A stretch of DNA of 64,000 nucleotides, from assembly GCA_965223405.1 (NCBI GenBank), contig CBDCWO010000006.1, positions 434,001-498,000 of the forward strand. Direction: 5' to 3'. A program made the translations under genes and the position numbers. The notes under the pieces are model-generated. The model was not told where the DNA came from. It made no database searches and saw only the letters and a program-made list of their open reading frames with translations. The stretch is from CBDCWO01 sp965223405. Lineage in GTDB: Bacteria; Bacteroidota; Bacteroidia; Chitinophagales; Saprospiraceae. Below are positions 52,568 through 62,392 of the stretch, one piece after another (position 1 is the stretch's first letter; each line of letters opens with the position of its first letter).

Positions 52568-54820
52568 ATGACATACTCGTTATTTAATCTGCTGTCTATT
52601 TTAGTACTAACTTTGTACTCCCCAATATCGGATGATCCTATTTTAAAGGATAAGACGTTAATCTCCTGGGTATCACTCGATAATTTGACCCAACAAGGTG
52701 GATCCGCATTGACCCTGGACGGAGGAGGAGGCATTTTTGATGGAATTGTGTTTGGTGAAAAGGAGCAAGGAAAATGGATGTCTGGAAGTAATAATTTTTT
52801 GCGAACACAAAAAGATCAAAGTCTGGTAAAAACCGAAACAGCTTCGCAGAAAGAAGTCGTTCAGATTGCAATCACCTATGCCAAATCTAATGTTACAATT
52901 TATCGCAATGGCAACGTATACTCAAAATACAAAATCGAGAGTAGTCAAGAGTTTGATCCAAAAAGGTCATGTGTTTTATTTGGACTAAGGCATCTGGATG
53001 CTGGGGATCCTCAAAATTCACTAGTTGGTATAATCAAAGAGGCAAGAATCTATAATTATGCTTTGAGTTCCATTGAGATAAACAATTTGAAATCTGGTGC
53101 CAGTAAATCCGATAGGGGTTTATGGGCTTGGTGGGATTTCAAACAAGGCGCACAGGAACTTACAAGTCGCTTCAAGCAGATTCAACTCACCGGAGAAGCC
53201 CAGATAAGTGACGGATATCTTATCCTTCCTGGCTCCAACTCATCCCTTATAGCCTCAGGAGAAGAATCCGGTTGGCAGAGTGAATTTCCGGTACCGCAAG
53301 TGGTAATTCAAAACACCCGTGCATTGAGAGAAAAACTTCTCAGCGATCCTTATCGTCCAGCTTACCATTTTTGTTTGCCTGAAGATCAGGGAATTCCTGG
53401 TGATCCGAATGGTGCATTTTATTATCGGGGTAGATATCATTTGATGTATTTATATAAGAGAAGTGCAAGTGGATTTTCTTGGGGACATGTGTCCAGTACC
53501 GATTTGTTGCATTGGAGGCACCATCCTGATGCTATAGGACCCGGTAATGGTGATGAAGGATGTTTTAGTGGAGGAGCATATGTCGACAACTCCGGAATTG
53601 CGTATCTCACGTATTGGATGTTGTGGGGTGCAAAAGGAATTGGAATCGCCAAAAGTATCGATCCCGGTTTTAATTCATGGCATAAGTTTAGCGAAAATCC
53701 GGTAATACATTCAACTGAATGGGGTATAACAAGCTTAAAATCCACTGGCCAAGATTCAATTTTTGTAGGTTCTGCCGATCCATCCAATATCTGGAAAAAG
53801 GATGGAATTTACTACATGCTTACCGGAAATCTATTGGTGTTGAACAAACTGGGCCGTCAACCGCAAGCTCCTGCTCATGAAAAAGGGGATCGATTATATC
53901 TTTGGAAATCGAATGACTTGAAAAATTGGACCTATGTCAACCGGTTTTATGAATCCAATCGTGAGTGGACTCAAGCGAGTGAAGACAATATGTGTCCCAG
54001 TTTCTTACCATTGCCAATGTCTGCAAGCGGAGGCCAATCCAGTAGTAAACATCTTTTACTCTTTATTAGTCACAACCTGGGCTGTCAATATTATATTGGC
54101 GACTATCACGATGACCATTTTTATCCATCTAATCATGGCAGGATGACCTGGACTGATAATTCCTACTTCGCTCCTGAAGCCTTGATCGATGATAAAGGTC
54201 GTCAGATTATGTGGGCTTGGATATTTGATGAAAGACCGGCAGATATTAGATCAGCAAGTGGTTGGACCGGCACGTATGGATTACCCAGATCATTGTGGCT
54301 TGGAAAAGATGGTAACTTAAGAATTTCACCGGTAGAGGAACTAAAAAATCTCAGGTACAATAAAAAATTGAAACGCAACCTGAAAATAGACTCCCATAAT
54401 GAAGTGGACCTCACTGACCTGAGTACCGAGCTCATGGAAGTAGAGCTCATCACCTCTCCTCTTGAAGGAAAAACAGTTGGAGTAAAGGTTTGTGTCTCCA
54501 AAAACCAGGAAGAAGAGACGCTCATTTACTACGATGCAAGCAATAAAACATTAAATATTGATACCAGGAATTCGGGACTGGGTTTTGGCTCAAAGACTAT
54601 TGAAAGTGCACCATTTACTCTTAATCCCGCTGAAAAACTGCAGTTGAGAATTTATGTTGACAGATCCATTGTAGAGGTCTTTGCCAATGACCGACAAGCA
54701 ATAGCTAGAAGAATATACCCCACCCTGAATGGAAAAGGATTAATCCTGTATGGTGATGGAGAGGACATTCACTTTGAACGAATTACGACCTGGGAAATGT
54801 CTCCTTCTAATCCCTTTTAG
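52568..54820 (+). CDS. GH32-like glycoside hydrolase with N-terminal LamG-type domain
   Basis: About 750 residues from the ATG at 52568 (signal MTYSLFNLLSILVLTLYSPIS); a TTG at 52508 is less likely. A concanavalin/LamG-like domain (about 30-180) is followed by a five-bladed GH32 propeller and a C-terminal beta-sandwich (LRIYVDRSIVEVFANDRQAI). Nucleophile motif: IPGDPNGAFYYRGRYHLMY. The RDP motif is changed to ADP (VGSADPSNIW). The acid/base motif WECPDF appears as SEDNMCPSF, with the Glu four residues before Cys. These changes argue against an ordinary sucrose or levan hydrolase; a fructan or another furanoside is possible. Confidence 0.85.
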   Translation: MTYSLFNLLSILVLTLYSPISDDPILKDKTLISWVSLDNLTQQGGSALTLDGGGGIFDGIVFGEKEQGKWMSGSNNFLRTQKDQSLVKTETASQKEVVQIAITYAKSNVTIYRNGNVYSKYKIESSQEFDPKRSCVLFGLRHLDAGDPQNSLVGIIKEARIYNYALSSIEINNLKSGASKSDRGLWAWWDFKQGAQELTSRFKQIQLTGEAQISDGYLILPGSNSSLIASGEESGWQSEFPVPQVVIQNTRALREKLLSDPYRPAYHFCLPEDQGIPGDPNGAFYYRGRYHLMYLYKRSASGFSWGHVSSTDLLHWRHHPDAIGPGNGDEGCFSGGAYVDNSGIAYLTYWMLWGAKGIGIAKSIDPGFNSWHKFSENPVIHSTEWGITSLKSTGQDSIFVGSADPSNIWKKDGIYYMLTGNLLVLNKLGRQPQAPAHEKGDRLYLWKSNDLKNWTYVNRFYESNREWTQASEDNMCPSFLPLPMSASGGQSSSKHLLLFISHNLGCQYYIGDYHDDHFYPSNHGRMTWTDNSYFAPEALIDDKGRQIMWAWIFDERPADIRSASGWTGTYGLPRSLWLGKDGNLRISPVEELKNLRYNKKLKRNLKIDSHNEVDLTDLSTELMEVELITSPLEGKTVGVKVCVSKNQEEETLIYYDASNKTLNIDTRNSGLGFGSKTIESAPFTLNPAEKLQLRIYVDRSIVEVFANDRQAIARRIYPTLNGKGLILYGDGEDIHFERITTWEMSPSNPF

Positions 54821-55116
54821 GAATTGTGAATTAGGGTGTGCAAAGAAATTGGATAAACAGATATCAAAAGGCCTTATAAATGCGGAGATTTAGCTCAATG
54901 AGCACTTGGCCACCTTAAAACCCGAGAGTGGAATTGGTCAATAATGAAAGTATGGTTTTTATGATTTAGATTCATCAGGATTCACTTACCCCTAATTAAA
55001 TGATTGCTGATTGCAAGAAACGTAGGGCTCGGAAGATATTCGGAGCTGATAAGGGCAATTTGCTCAACACACGATCAGAATGGAGTTAAATAGTAATTTT
55101 CTCTTATCTTAGAATA

Positions 55117-57612
55117 ATGCAAAGATTTTCTTATGCCATCATCATAGTAAGTGCATTCACCTTATTTCTGTGGTCTGGTTGTCGCGAAAATGGTACCAAT
55201 ACCGCGATTTCATCAGATAATAAGAATTTAAAGGTCAGCTACAATGATCAAATTAAGCCTATATTATCAGACCGCTGCTATCCATGTCATGGTCCGGATG
55301 AAAATACCCGAAAGGGTGATTTACGCCTTGATACCCAGGCTGGTTTATTGCAAACATCCCTTTCAGAAGGAGGTGTTCCGGTAGTCCCTTTCCAACCGGA
55401 TAGCAGCGCGCTCATCCAAAGGGTGTTTCATGAAGATCCCGATGAATTTATGCCTCCTCCGGAGTCCAAGATTTTATTAACATCCGGAGAAAAAAGTTTA
55501 TTGCGACAGTGGATCCTGGAAGGTGCTCAAATAGAGCCTCACTGGTCCTTCATGCCAATAATTAAACCCCCTATTCCCACTATCCACGACACGAGTTGGG
55601 TAACAAATGAAGTTGACTATTTTGTGCTTACCAAACTGGAGGAACAACAACTATCACCTTCCCTACCTGCGCAACCGGAAATTCTATTGCGCAGACTTTT
55701 TTTGGATTTAATCGGACTTCCTCCAACTTTAACCGAAGTAGAATCCTATTTGCAAACCCCGGATTATGAACACTGGGTGGACAGATTGTTGATGAGATCT
55801 GCGTTTGGAGAAAAATGGTGTTGGATGTGGCTTGACAAAGCCAGATATGCCGATTCAAATGGTTTTCAGGCTGATCCGGAAAGGACCATGTGGCCCTGGA
55901 GGGATTGGGTAATCAAAGCTTTTAATGAGAACATGCCGTTTGACCGGTTTACCATCGAACAACTGGCTGGGGACTTATTACCAAATCCGTCATTGGATAA
56001 TATTTTAGCAAGTGGTTTCAATCGCAATCATATGTACAATGGAGAAGGAGGACGAATTCCTGAAGAAACCAGGGTCGAAAATGTGTTTGACCGGGTAGAA
56101 ACCGTGGGTACGGTATGGATGGGATTAACCTTGAATTGTGCTCGGTGTCACGACCACAAATTTGATCCGGTTTCTCAGCTCGAATACTACGAGTTGTTCG
56201 ATTTTTTTAACCAAACATCCGAATCTGGCCAAAATTCGAATGGAATGGTAGAACCCACTTTGGATTTATCCGATTATTTGTATGAACAGGAAACTAAATC
56301 CATCAAGCAATCGATTTTGGAAATAATAGATTCCATTTCTTGGGCGGAACTCAAAATAGACCACAGCAAAATTGTTGATGTCAGTTTATTAGAGCTATTG
56401 AAAATTCCACTAGAGTTAAGGAATGAGGACCAATTGAACAGCTTATTTGAATTACTCGGAGATCAATTACCCGGATACCGGAGACTGGGAAAAAACCTAT
56501 TTAGAGCCCGGGAGAAATTAGCAGCAACTACTAAAGACCGGGTTAAAGTCATGGTTATGGATGAGGTCAAGTCTCCCAGAGCAACGACAATCCTGGCCAA
56601 AGGTGTCTATAACCAACCCAGAGAAAAAGTAAGTGGAAATGTTCCTGAATTTTTGCCTCCAATGGCCAAGACGGATGTACCCAATCGCTACACCTTTGCC
56701 AAATGGCTTGTTGACTCTAAACATCCTTTAACATCCCGGGTTATTGTCAACCAATTCTGGCAAGAGATTTTTGGTCATGGTTTGGTGCATACACCAGCAG
56801 ATTTTGGCAACCAGGGTGATAAACCTACTCACCCGGAATTATTGGATTGGTTGGCGGCCTTCTTCCAAGATCATTGGGATATGAAAAAATTGATTAAAAC
56901 GATTGTCATGAGTTCCACTTATCGGCAATCTTCTAAATCCAGCGAAATCCATCATAAAAATGATCCACAAAACGAACTGTTAGCGCGAGGACCTCGGTTT
57001 CGAATGCCATCCTGGATGATCAGGGATCAGGCTTTGGCGGTCAGTGGTCTTTTGGTTTCTAAATTGGGAGGTCCTCCGGTATATCCCTATCAACCAAAAG
57101 GAATCTGGGAAGAAGCAACCTTTGGTCTCAAAAAATATCCGCAGGATCAAGGAGAAAATCTGTATCGGCGCACTCTTTATATCTTTTGGCGTAGAATCGT
57201 TGGGCCCACGATGTTATTTGATAATGCGGCTCGTCAGGTATGTGAAGTTACCCCGTTGAGAACAAATACCCCTTTGCATGCTTTGGTCACATTAAATGAT
57301 GTTGCCTATGTGGAAGCAGCCCGGGTTATGGCGCAACGATTATTACAAGAAGGAATATCTACTTCCGAAATGCTGGAAAAAGCTTTCAATCAAACTGTTA
57401 TCAGAAAACCCAATTCATTTGAAATGGAAATATTGGACAATTCATGGCAAAAATGGCATAAACACTTCGCAACTTACCCGGAAGGGGCTGTGGCTTACAT
57501 TTCTGTCGGTAATTTCCCTAATAACCATAAACTTGACCCTATTAATTTAGCCACCATGACTGCAGTATGTTCTGTAATATTAAACCTTGACGAAACCCTT
57601 ACCAAGCAATGA
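55117..57612 (+). CDS. PSCyt1/DUF1549/DUF1553 (PSD1) domain lipoprotein
   Basis: 831 residues. Lipobox LWSGC with Cys22. A cytochrome-like PSCyt1 domain (about 40-135) has haem motif CYPCH (54-58) and GPDENTRKGDLRLDTQAGLL. DUF1549/PSCyt2 (about 165-390) includes LLRRLFLDLIGLPPTLTEVE, WCWMWLDKARYADSNGFQ and a second CxxCH, CARCHDHKFDP. DUF1553/PSD1 (about 525-800) includes FAKWLVDSKHPLTSRVIVNQ and TPADFGNQGDKPTHPELLDW. The gene overlaps the DUF1501 gene by four bases. This pair is extremely common in Planctomycetota, where it is linked to polysaccharide use; its reaction is not known. Confidence 0.92.
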   Translation: MQRFSYAIIIVSAFTLFLWSGCRENGTNTAISSDNKNLKVSYNDQIKPILSDRCYPCHGPDENTRKGDLRLDTQAGLLQTSLSEGGVPVVPFQPDSSALIQRVFHEDPDEFMPPPESKILLTSGEKSLLRQWILEGAQIEPHWSFMPIIKPPIPTIHDTSWVTNEVDYFVLTKLEEQQLSPSLPAQPEILLRRLFLDLIGLPPTLTEVESYLQTPDYEHWVDRLLMRSAFGEKWCWMWLDKARYADSNGFQADPERTMWPWRDWVIKAFNENMPFDRFTIEQLAGDLLPNPSLDNILASGFNRNHMYNGEGGRIPEETRVENVFDRVETVGTVWMGLTLNCARCHDHKFDPVSQLEYYELFDFFNQTSESGQNSNGMVEPTLDLSDYLYEQETKSIKQSILEIIDSISWAELKIDHSKIVDVSLLELLKIPLELRNEDQLNSLFELLGDQLPGYRRLGKNLFRAREKLAATTKDRVKVMVMDEVKSPRATTILAKGVYNQPREKVSGNVPEFLPPMAKTDVPNRYTFAKWLVDSKHPLTSRVIVNQFWQEIFGHGLVHTPADFGNQGDKPTHPELLDWLAAFFQDHWDMKKLIKTIVMSSTYRQSSKSSEIHHKNDPQNELLARGPRFRMPSWMIRDQALAVSGLLVSKLGGPPVYPYQPKGIWEEATFGLKKYPQDQGENLYRRTLYIFWRRIVGPTMLFDNAARQVCEVTPLRTNTPLHALVTLNDVAYVEAARVMAQRLLQEGISTSEMLEKAFNQTVIRKPNSFEMEILDNSWQKWHKHFATYPEGAVAYISVGNFPNNHKLDPINLATMTAVCSVILNLDETLTKQ

Positions 57613-59060
57613 ATGATCCCCTACAATATTGGCACGCTAATTTGACGAGAAGACATTTTTTTGGCAGGGCAGCGTTAGGTATAGGTACCATTGCGCTTGG
57701 CAATCTGATGGGATGTAAGAGTAAAGTCCAGAATTTGACCTTATCAACAGAAAGAAAGGTGCATTTTACTCCCAAAGCCAAACGAATTATCTATCTCTTT
57801 CAAAATGGTGCCCCATCACATGTGGATCTCTTTGATTACAAACCCATGCTGACCAAATTGCACAACACCCAGATACCGGCTTCTTTTCTGGATGGTAAAC
57901 GATTTAGTACTATGACCAGCGGCCAATCGGATAAATCTTTAATGAAGGAAATCACCACATTTCAACAGCATGGTGAATCAGGAGCCTGGGTATCTAGTTT
58001 TCTCCCGAAGATTGCTTCAATAGCTGATGATCTGTGTTTTATCAAGTCCATGCATACTGAAGCGATTAATCATGCACCGGCGATAACCTATCTCCTTACC
58101 GGTTCTGAGATGCCAGGAAGACCCAGTCTGGGAGCCTGGTTGAGTTATGGGTTAGGGCAATCTGCCAAAGATCTTCCGGACTTTGTAGTCATGACATCAC
58201 GAGATAAAGAAGCCAGTTGTGGTCAAATATTTTATGATTTCTATTGGGGTAGTGGGTTTTTACCTTCGAAATTGCAAGGTGTCAAGTTTAGGTCAGGTGG
58301 CGACCCTGTTTTGTATCTAAGCAATCCGCCCGGAGTCAATCGGAAATTGCGCCACCAAATGCTCGATGCCATCGCCGACCTAAATGAACAGAACTTTCAA
58401 AACTATCAAGATCCTGAGATACAATCACGGATAGCTCAATATGAAATGGCCTATCAAATGCAGATGAGTGTACCCGGGATTACCGACATCTCCAAAGAAC
58501 CTGATCATATTTTAAAAATGTACGGTCCTGATGTAACACAGCCTGGAACCTATGCTTATAATTGCCTCATGGCCCGCAAGCTTATTGAAAAAGATGTGCG
58601 ATTTATCCAAATTATGCATGCCGGCTGGGATCAGCATCGCAATCTTAATACTCAACTCAAAATCCAATGTACCGACACGGATGCGCCCAGCGCTGCCTTA
58701 GTACAGGATTTGAAACAGCGTGGATTACTAGATGACACGTTAGTCATTTGGGGTGGTGAATTTGGCAGAACGCCGTTTGTCCAAGGAAATATCAATAGTC
58801 AAGGAGAAATTGGAAGAGACCACCATCCCTATGTCTTTACGATATGGATGGCAGGTGGTGGAATAAAACCCGGAAGTTTCGGCGCTTCCGATGAAATTGG
58901 CTTCAATGTGACCGAAAATGGAGTTCATGTCCATGATTTACAGGCTACAATTTTGCATTTATTGGGTATCGATCACGAACAATTGACCTATAAATTTCAA
59001 GGACGGAGATTTCGGCTTACTGATGTATTTGGAAAAGTAGTTGATGAGGTGGTTGGATAA
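57609..59060 (+). CDS. DUF1501 domain protein, twin-arginine signal
   Basis: 483 residues. A twin-arginine type leader (Arg14-Arg15 in NLTRRHFFGRAALGIGT, ending in a possible lipobox NLMGC) is followed by a DUF1501 domain of the alkaline phosphatase/sulfatase superfamily: RIIYLFQNGAPSHVDLFDYKP, HAPAITYLLTGS, MHAGWDQHRNL, VIWGGEFGRTPFVQG and the C-terminal DLQATILHLLGIDHE. Its ATG overlaps the TGA of the PSD1 gene (ATGA), so the products are made together and presumably act together in the periplasm. Confidence 0.92.
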   Translation: MNDPLQYWHANLTRRHFFGRAALGIGTIALGNLMGCKSKVQNLTLSTERKVHFTPKAKRIIYLFQNGAPSHVDLFDYKPMLTKLHNTQIPASFLDGKRFSTMTSGQSDKSLMKEITTFQQHGESGAWVSSFLPKIASIADDLCFIKSMHTEAINHAPAITYLLTGSEMPGRPSLGAWLSYGLGQSAKDLPDFVVMTSRDKEASCGQIFYDFYWGSGFLPSKLQGVKFRSGGDPVLYLSNPPGVNRKLRHQMLDAIADLNEQNFQNYQDPEIQSRIAQYEMAYQMQMSVPGITDISKEPDHILKMYGPDVTQPGTYAYNCLMARKLIEKDVRFIQIMHAGWDQHRNLNTQLKIQCTDTDAPSAALVQDLKQRGLLDDTLVIWGGEFGRTPFVQGNINSQGEIGRDHHPYVFTIWMAGGGIKPGSFGASDEIGFNVTENGVHVHDLQATILHLLGIDHEQLTYKFQGRRFRLTDVFGKVVDEVVG

Positions 59061-59187
59061 AAAGTCAAGAAAATATTAGCAATAAACCAAATCTAGTTCG
59101 TTTCTTATGGCTGCCTTAACAGGTTTCATTTTACAATTGAAAAGAAAAATCAGGTAAATCAGGAAAACAAAATATCATTTCTAGCAA

Positions 59188-59631
59188 GTGAAAAAATTAC
59201 AAATTAATTCCAGTCCTGCAGTTGTTGCCGTATTTGACAATTACCCAGATGAAGTCAAAAATAAGATTTTGAATCTCAGGAGGTTAATTTTAGAATCCGC
59301 TAATGAACTAAAAGAGATTAACACGATTGAGGAAACTCTTAAGTGGGGTGAACCCAGTTATCTTGTGAAATATGGCAGTACCATCCGTATTGACTGGAAA
59401 GCTAAAACACCTCATCAATATGCGATCTATTTCAAGTGTACCAGTAAATTGGTGCCAACCTTTAAAATGGCGTATGGGGATACTTTTAAATATGAAGGGA
59501 ACCGAGCCATTGTATTTCAGATGAATGAAGACATTCCTGAAAATAAGTTAAAAAATTGCCTCAAGGCCGGATTAAGGTATCACCGAGTAAAACATTTACC
59601 CGCTTTGGGAATTCCACATCAACCCGTTTAA
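59188..59631 (+). CDS. DUF1801 domain protein
   Basis: 147 residues from a GTG at 59188; no in-frame ATG precedes the conserved region. DUF1801 features are VFDNYPDEVKNKILNLRRLI, EETLKWGEPSYLVKYGSTIR, YAIYFKCTSKLVPTFK and KNCLKAGLRYHRVKHLP. The family is small, cytoplasmic, and related to YdhG/YdeI-type folds with suggested iron-chaperone-like roles that are not established. It stands alone between the DUF1501 gene and a convergent TonB receptor gene. Confidence 0.8.
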   Translation: MKKLQINSSPAVVAVFDNYPDEVKNKILNLRRLILESANELKEINTIEETLKWGEPSYLVKYGSTIRIDWKAKTPHQYAIYFKCTSKLVPTFKMAYGDTFKYEGNRAIVFQMNEDIPENKLKNCLKAGLRYHRVKHLPALGIPHQPV

Positions 59632-59698
59632 TCCGGATGATGCTCTCCAACCTTCAAGTAGTTTTGATTTCCAATCCATAGAATAAAGTCAAATGAAC

Positions 59699-61942
59699 TC
59701 ATTTAATCCGATACCGAAGACCAAAATAAACGTTCCTTCCAAAGATTGGACCCCAGATCAGCGAGCTATCAAAATGGGGGCCAAACGGTTGCTCACTGGC
59801 CAATATTGGATTATTTTGAGTGAAATTTAATAGATTCTCAACTCCAAGATAAACTTCAAATTTTTCCTTCCACAACTTACTAATTTGGGCGTTCATTACG
59901 ACAAAGTCCGGAGAATACTCCGGTAATTGATAGATCATTGGGTTGTCTTCTGTATTTGGAATACGCTTCTCACCTTGCCAATTAATCGTGTAATCAAACT
60001 TCCATTGATTGTGCGTCTCGTAACCTGCATTTAAAAAAGCACGATGAGCTGCGATCAATGGTTTTTGCAGTAATTTACCGCTATAGGTCGTTTGGACATC
60101 AAACCAACGATAAGCTAAACGGACATCCAGTCTTTTAACCGCTTCATAGTCCAGTTGTGCCTGGAAACTATTTGAGTACGAATCCCCCTGTAAATTATAA
60201 AATACCGCAGTTTGGGGACTCTGGTCTAGATCCACGACGATCTGATTTTCAAAATCGGTTCGATAATAATCAAAACTCACTGTACCATCTCTATAATCCA
60301 ATTGGAAAGACTTGGTCAGGTTAATTCCGTAATTCCAGGCAACTTCCGGATTTAACCCATAGGGCTTTTCGCTATCATCACTCTGAATAATGAGCTGCCT
60401 TGAACTGGCTAACAATCCGTTGTATTCGGAAAGTATGTTGCCCGTACGTTGTCCCCGTCCTGCACTCCCCCGCACCACTGTATTATCAGATATGGCGTAA
60501 CGCAACTGAATCCTGGGGGTGATGAATGATCCGAAGAGATTGTGATAATCCGCTCTAATACCGGCCACTGCGCTAAAATCCTCAGATGGTGAATACGTGT
60601 ATTCAAAATAGGCCCCTGATACTATTTCAGTCCGGTCAAAATTGGTATTATTCCACAATTCTGCATACTTATCATATTGGAGACTGAGCCCTGTTTTGAA
60701 TTTGTGATAGGTATTGCTTAGAATACTTTGATAAAGTGTATTGGCATAAAAAGTGTGTTGCTCCGCATCATAGTCATGTAAGCCAAATGAACTTATTTGA
60801 CGGTGGTTTGCTCCCGATATTTGAAGCGCTATGGATTTCCAAGGCATGTCTATAAATACCTTCCCAAGTTTCGCCCAACCTTCAATTCTTTGCATATTCA
60901 GATGCATACCCCACTTTTCAGATACCGGTAAGTTCTGCTCCGGATCAAATCCAACTTGACCCCCGATATTGTCAATGTAAGTACCTTTAACCCCAAATTG
61001 CAATCGGACTCCTCCAGGACCTATATATTTCCAACGATTCAATCCGATGAATTGATTACTTAAGGGATGATCTAAAAACCCATCTTGATTTCTATCATTA
61101 TTTCTAGAGTTTTTCTTACCATGTAACAACACAGCTGTTGACCATTTTCCATCATCCATGCGATGTGCAAAATTGGCGTTGAACTCCATTCTTCCTCCTT
61201 CATTTCCATAAAGATTAAGATAAAGTTTTTCGGCGGTTTCCGGTTTTCGTATTTCCACATTCACTTGTCCGGCTATACTTTCATAACCGTTAACTACCGA
61301 ACCAGGTCCTTTTATTAGTTGTATTCCTTCGACCCAGGTTCCGGGTATATAAGTCAGTCCGTAAATAGCAGAAAGCCCACGGATATCGGGCATATTTTCA
61401 CGTGTAATTTGGGTATATGGTCCAGCCAGTCCTAGCATTTGAATTTGCCTGGTTCCCGTCACCGCATCCGTAAATGACACATCCACACTGGGACTGGTCT
61501 CAAAGCTTTCGGAGAGGTTGCAACATGCGGCTTTCAGAAGTTCGTCTTCCCCAATCTTCTCTACTTTTAAAGGATCGGTAAATGAAATTTCAGTCGTCTT
61601 TTTACGATACACCACTTTTACTTCATCCAAAGAAACCGCAGCATTTAATCTAATTTCTATTACATCCTTTCCTTTTGTATCTATTGTATCCGTCTGATAT
61701 CCTATAAAGCTGATAACCAGTTGATCGGTCTGAGGAACACGTAAAAGATTAAAGTGCCCTCCAGATTTAGTAGAAGTTCCTGCCTGGGTTCCAAGCCAAT
61801 ACACATTAGCTCCTACCAGTGGAATGGTTTCATCCCCTGCCACTTCGGTAACTTTTCCTTGTACCAATTTGTCAGTATCCTGAGCACTAAGTCCTAGTAC
61901 CAAAAAAAGCAGCAGAGAAGCTAGATATATCTGCCTATTCAT
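59699..61942 (-). CDS. TonB-dependent receptor of a metal-linked operon
   Basis: About 747 residues from the ATG at 61942 (MNRQIYLASLLLFLVLGLSAQ); a TTG three codons upstream is possible. A carboxypeptidase-regulatory-like domain (about 25-110; VQGKVTEVAGDETIPLVGANVYW) precedes the plug, which opens with the unusual Cys-Cys segment LLKAACCNLSESFETSPSVD and contains QLIKGPGSVVNGYESIAGQVNVE. The barrel ends FGRNVYFGLRYRI. It is not a SusC-type protein and has no SusD partner. Clustering with an HMA protein and a HYC_CC_PP protein points to uptake or handling of a metal such as copper. Confidence 0.9.
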   Translation of the reverse strand: MNRQIYLASLLLFLVLGLSAQDTDKLVQGKVTEVAGDETIPLVGANVYWLGTQAGTSTKSGGHFNLLRVPQTDQLVISFIGYQTDTIDTKGKDVIEIRLNAAVSLDEVKVVYRKKTTEISFTDPLKVEKIGEDELLKAACCNLSESFETSPSVDVSFTDAVTGTRQIQMLGLAGPYTQITRENMPDIRGLSAIYGLTYIPGTWVEGIQLIKGPGSVVNGYESIAGQVNVEIRKPETAEKLYLNLYGNEGGRMEFNANFAHRMDDGKWSTAVLLHGKKNSRNNDRNQDGFLDHPLSNQFIGLNRWKYIGPGGVRLQFGVKGTYIDNIGGQVGFDPEQNLPVSEKWGMHLNMQRIEGWAKLGKVFIDMPWKSIALQISGANHRQISSFGLHDYDAEQHTFYANTLYQSILSNTYHKFKTGLSLQYDKYAELWNNTNFDRTEIVSGAYFEYTYSPSEDFSAVAGIRADYHNLFGSFITPRIQLRYAISDNTVVRGSAGRGQRTGNILSEYNGLLASSRQLIIQSDDSEKPYGLNPEVAWNYGINLTKSFQLDYRDGTVSFDYYRTDFENQIVVDLDQSPQTAVFYNLQGDSYSNSFQAQLDYEAVKRLDVRLAYRWFDVQTTYSGKLLQKPLIAAHRAFLNAGYETHNQWKFDYTINWQGEKRIPNTEDNPMIYQLPEYSPDFVVMNAQISKLWKEKFEVYLGVENLLNFTQNNPILASEQPFGPHFDSSLIWGPIFGRNVYFGLRYRIK

Positions 61943-61954
61943 TGATATCAAATT

Positions 61955-62317
61955 TTAATGGACTTCTACACCATCACGGTAAAGACAGCAATCCGGAAGT
62001 TGTTTGTAAACTTTGTCAGGTGCCTTTACTTTTTGAGTATCATGTCCGGCTTTGGCCACAGCTTTATGAATATCCTCTTCGGAGACCTGTTTTGATTTGT
62101 AAATGACTTTAAGCATTTGTGTTTCCTTTTTCCATTCTGCAAACTTCACTCCTTTTATCAGGGCAGCCTTTTCGATACGGGCTTCACACATTTTACAAAC
62201 TCCGGCAACTTTAATTTCCGCAGTAACTACTTTTTTAACTCCTTCCTGGGCCATCCCAGGAGTTAAATACAGAAACAGAAAAAGAACAAATGAGATTAAT
62301 TTGAATGCTATTTTCAT
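61955..62317 (-). CDS. Secreted heavy-metal-associated (HMA) domain protein
   Basis: 120 residues. Signal peptide (1-23, ending GMAQ), then an HMA domain (about 32-97) with the metal-binding CxxC Cys41-Lys-Met-Cys44 in VAGVCKMCEARIEKAA, and VSEEDIHKAVAKAGHDTQKV. A further Cys-Cys pair lies near the C-terminus (LPDCCLYRDG). It probably delivers or scavenges a soft metal ion in the periplasm for the receptor encoded 12 bp downstream. Confidence 0.9.
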   Translation of the reverse strand: MKIAFKLISFVLFLFLYLTPGMAQEGVKKVVTAEIKVAGVCKMCEARIEKAALIKGVKFAEWKKETQMLKVIYKSKQVSEEDIHKAVAKAGHDTQKVKAPDKVYKQLPDCCLYRDGVEVH

Positions 62318-62392
62318 TATTAAAAGTTTATGTTAGAAAAATTGAAAAAATGGATGACCCGGTTAATCCGAATCCATACGTACTAACAAAAA

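Noticed and set aside
54882..54945. tRNA-like start GCGGAGATTTAGCTCAATGAG
   Set aside because: Only the D-arm resembles a tRNA. There is no complementary acceptor 3' end, no anticodon stem and no T-loop, so I take it as chance.
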